Source: Endobacterium cereale (lineage in GTDB: Bacteria > Pseudomonadota > Alphaproteobacteria > Rhizobiales > Rhizobiaceae). Taken from it: a stretch of 64,000 bases of DNA. Positions 63,494 through 64,000 of this stretch are shown here, piece after piece. How positions within the stretch are numbered: the stretch's first letter is position 1; every line of letters starts with the position of its first letter. The notes under the pieces were generated by a model. The model had not been told where the DNA came from and made no database searches. It worked only from the letters and a program-made list of their open reading frames with translations. A program made the translations under genes and the position numbers. Location: contig NZ_WIXI01000048.1 of the NCBI RefSeq assembly GCF_009617585.1, positions 1 through 64,000 of the forward strand, in the 5' to 3' direction.

Positions 63494-63922
63494 TCAGAGG
63501 CCAAGGCGCGGATATTCGATAGCCGGGCAGCGGTCCATGACGACATTGATGCCGGCAGCCTCTGCCTTTGCCGCCGCCTTGTCGTCGCGCACCGAAAGCT
63601 GGCCCCAGATGACCTTGGGTTTGGCGTCGAGCGCAATCGCCTCATCCACGACACTATCCAGATATTCGGCCGCGCGAAACACGTCGACCAGATCGACCGG
63701 CTGCGGCACATCGGCCAGTTTGGCGTAAACGGTCTGGCCGAGGATCTGCTTGCCCGTCTGCCCCGGATTGACAGGAAAGACTTGATATCCCTTGGACACA
63801 AGGAATGCCATGACGCGATTGCTGGGACGCTCCGGATTGGGCGAGGCCCCGAGCAGCGCGATGGTTTTGGTGCCCTTCAGGATGCCGGAAATGTAGGCGG
63901 GTTCATAAGCGTCGTGGTTCAT
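63494..63922 (-). CDS. CoA-binding protein (YccU-like)
   Basis: A 142-residue single-domain Rossmann protein of the CoA_binding_2 family. The nucleotide loop is IALLGASPNPERPSNRV (residues 21-37), followed by FLVSKGYQVFPVNPG and a strand-helix IDSVVDEAIAL-type segment. It corresponds to the CoA-binding subdomain of succinyl-CoA synthetase alone. Such small proteins bind CoA in vitro; their role is not settled. Upstream (63923-64000) nothing further is visible before the window edge. Confidence 0.88.
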   Translation of the reverse strand: MNHDAYEPAYISGILKGTKTIALLGASPNPERPSNRVMAFLVSKGYQVFPVNPGQTGKQILGQTVYAKLADVPQPVDLVDVFRAAEYLDSVVDEAIALDAKPKVIWGQLSVRDDKAAAKAEAAGINVVMDRCPAIEYPRLGL

Positions 63923-64000
63923 CTCAGGGTCTCCACTGAATGTGTCTCACGGTTATATGCGGTCGCATCGGCGGCGAAACCACAGGGATTCGCCGATCTT

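Overview
The window reads as a chromosomal segment of a Rhizobiales alphaproteobacterium, most likely Agrobacterium/Rhizobium-like. This rests on gene content and protein style: an LdtR-type MarR regulator, a DUF6163 protein next to a Mg-type HemB, Bpt leucyltransferase, HdaA next to polyphosphate kinase, DUF1236, DUF6455, an Omp25-like barrel, and GC-rich codon use. No rRNA, tRNA, CRISPR array, transposase or integrase was seen.

Layout: 1-0.3 kb is the 5' end of an L,D-transpeptidase on the minus strand. 0.5-11 kb is an accessory-looking block: orphan tricarboxylate-type binding protein, GNAT, serine hydrolase, a protein with a CNF/BLF1-like Cys-His signature, a LysR regulator, a DUF4274-like protein, two single-pass membrane proteins and a NADAR protein. 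It ends at ldtR. 11-18 kb is core: ldtR, DUF6163, hemB, RDD protein, bpt, then a MazE/AbrB-Doc toxin-antitoxin pair wedged against parC. 18-31 kb holds a secreted protein, a SulP transporter with a structured leader RNA, three tiny membrane proteins (the first frameshifted), DUF1236, a chemoreceptor, aspS, a bestrophin, and a TonB siderophore receptor with its AraC regulator. 31-40 kb holds an MFS pump and rnd, then a second accessory block (DUF2000/AraC pair, phytase-like esterase, SRPBCC, aldo/keto reductase) ending in a three-gene cassette in which two paralogous membrane-anchored proteins flank a GH19 lysozyme. 40-48 kb is the minus-strand cluster ppx-ppk-hdaA-AI-2E transporter, divergent from the coupled pair purM-purN. 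48-64 kb holds a Nudix hydrolase, a molybdopterin oxidoreductase, rlmJ, a UPF0104 protein, RNase T2, GST, a second orphan Bug protein, an Omp25-like protein, an SDR translationally coupled to uvrC, a CDF transporter, metY with an upstream leader peptide, DUF6455, a glyoxalase-fold protein and a CoA-binding protein.

How genes work together: HdaA (replication control) shares an operon with polyphosphate metabolism (Ppk makes, Ppx degrades polyP). PurM and PurN are coupled by an ATGA overlap. The TonB receptor and the upstream AraC gene form an iron-uptake unit. Sulfur metabolism shows two candidate RNA-level controls, a structured leader for SulP and a Cys-containing leader peptide for MetY. 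The most novel-looking items are the GH19/flanking-paralogue cassette, the CNF/BLF1-like protein and the metY leader peptide. Start codons are my choices from Shine-Dalgarno sites and family lengths. Functions come from motif and family recognition without database searches.
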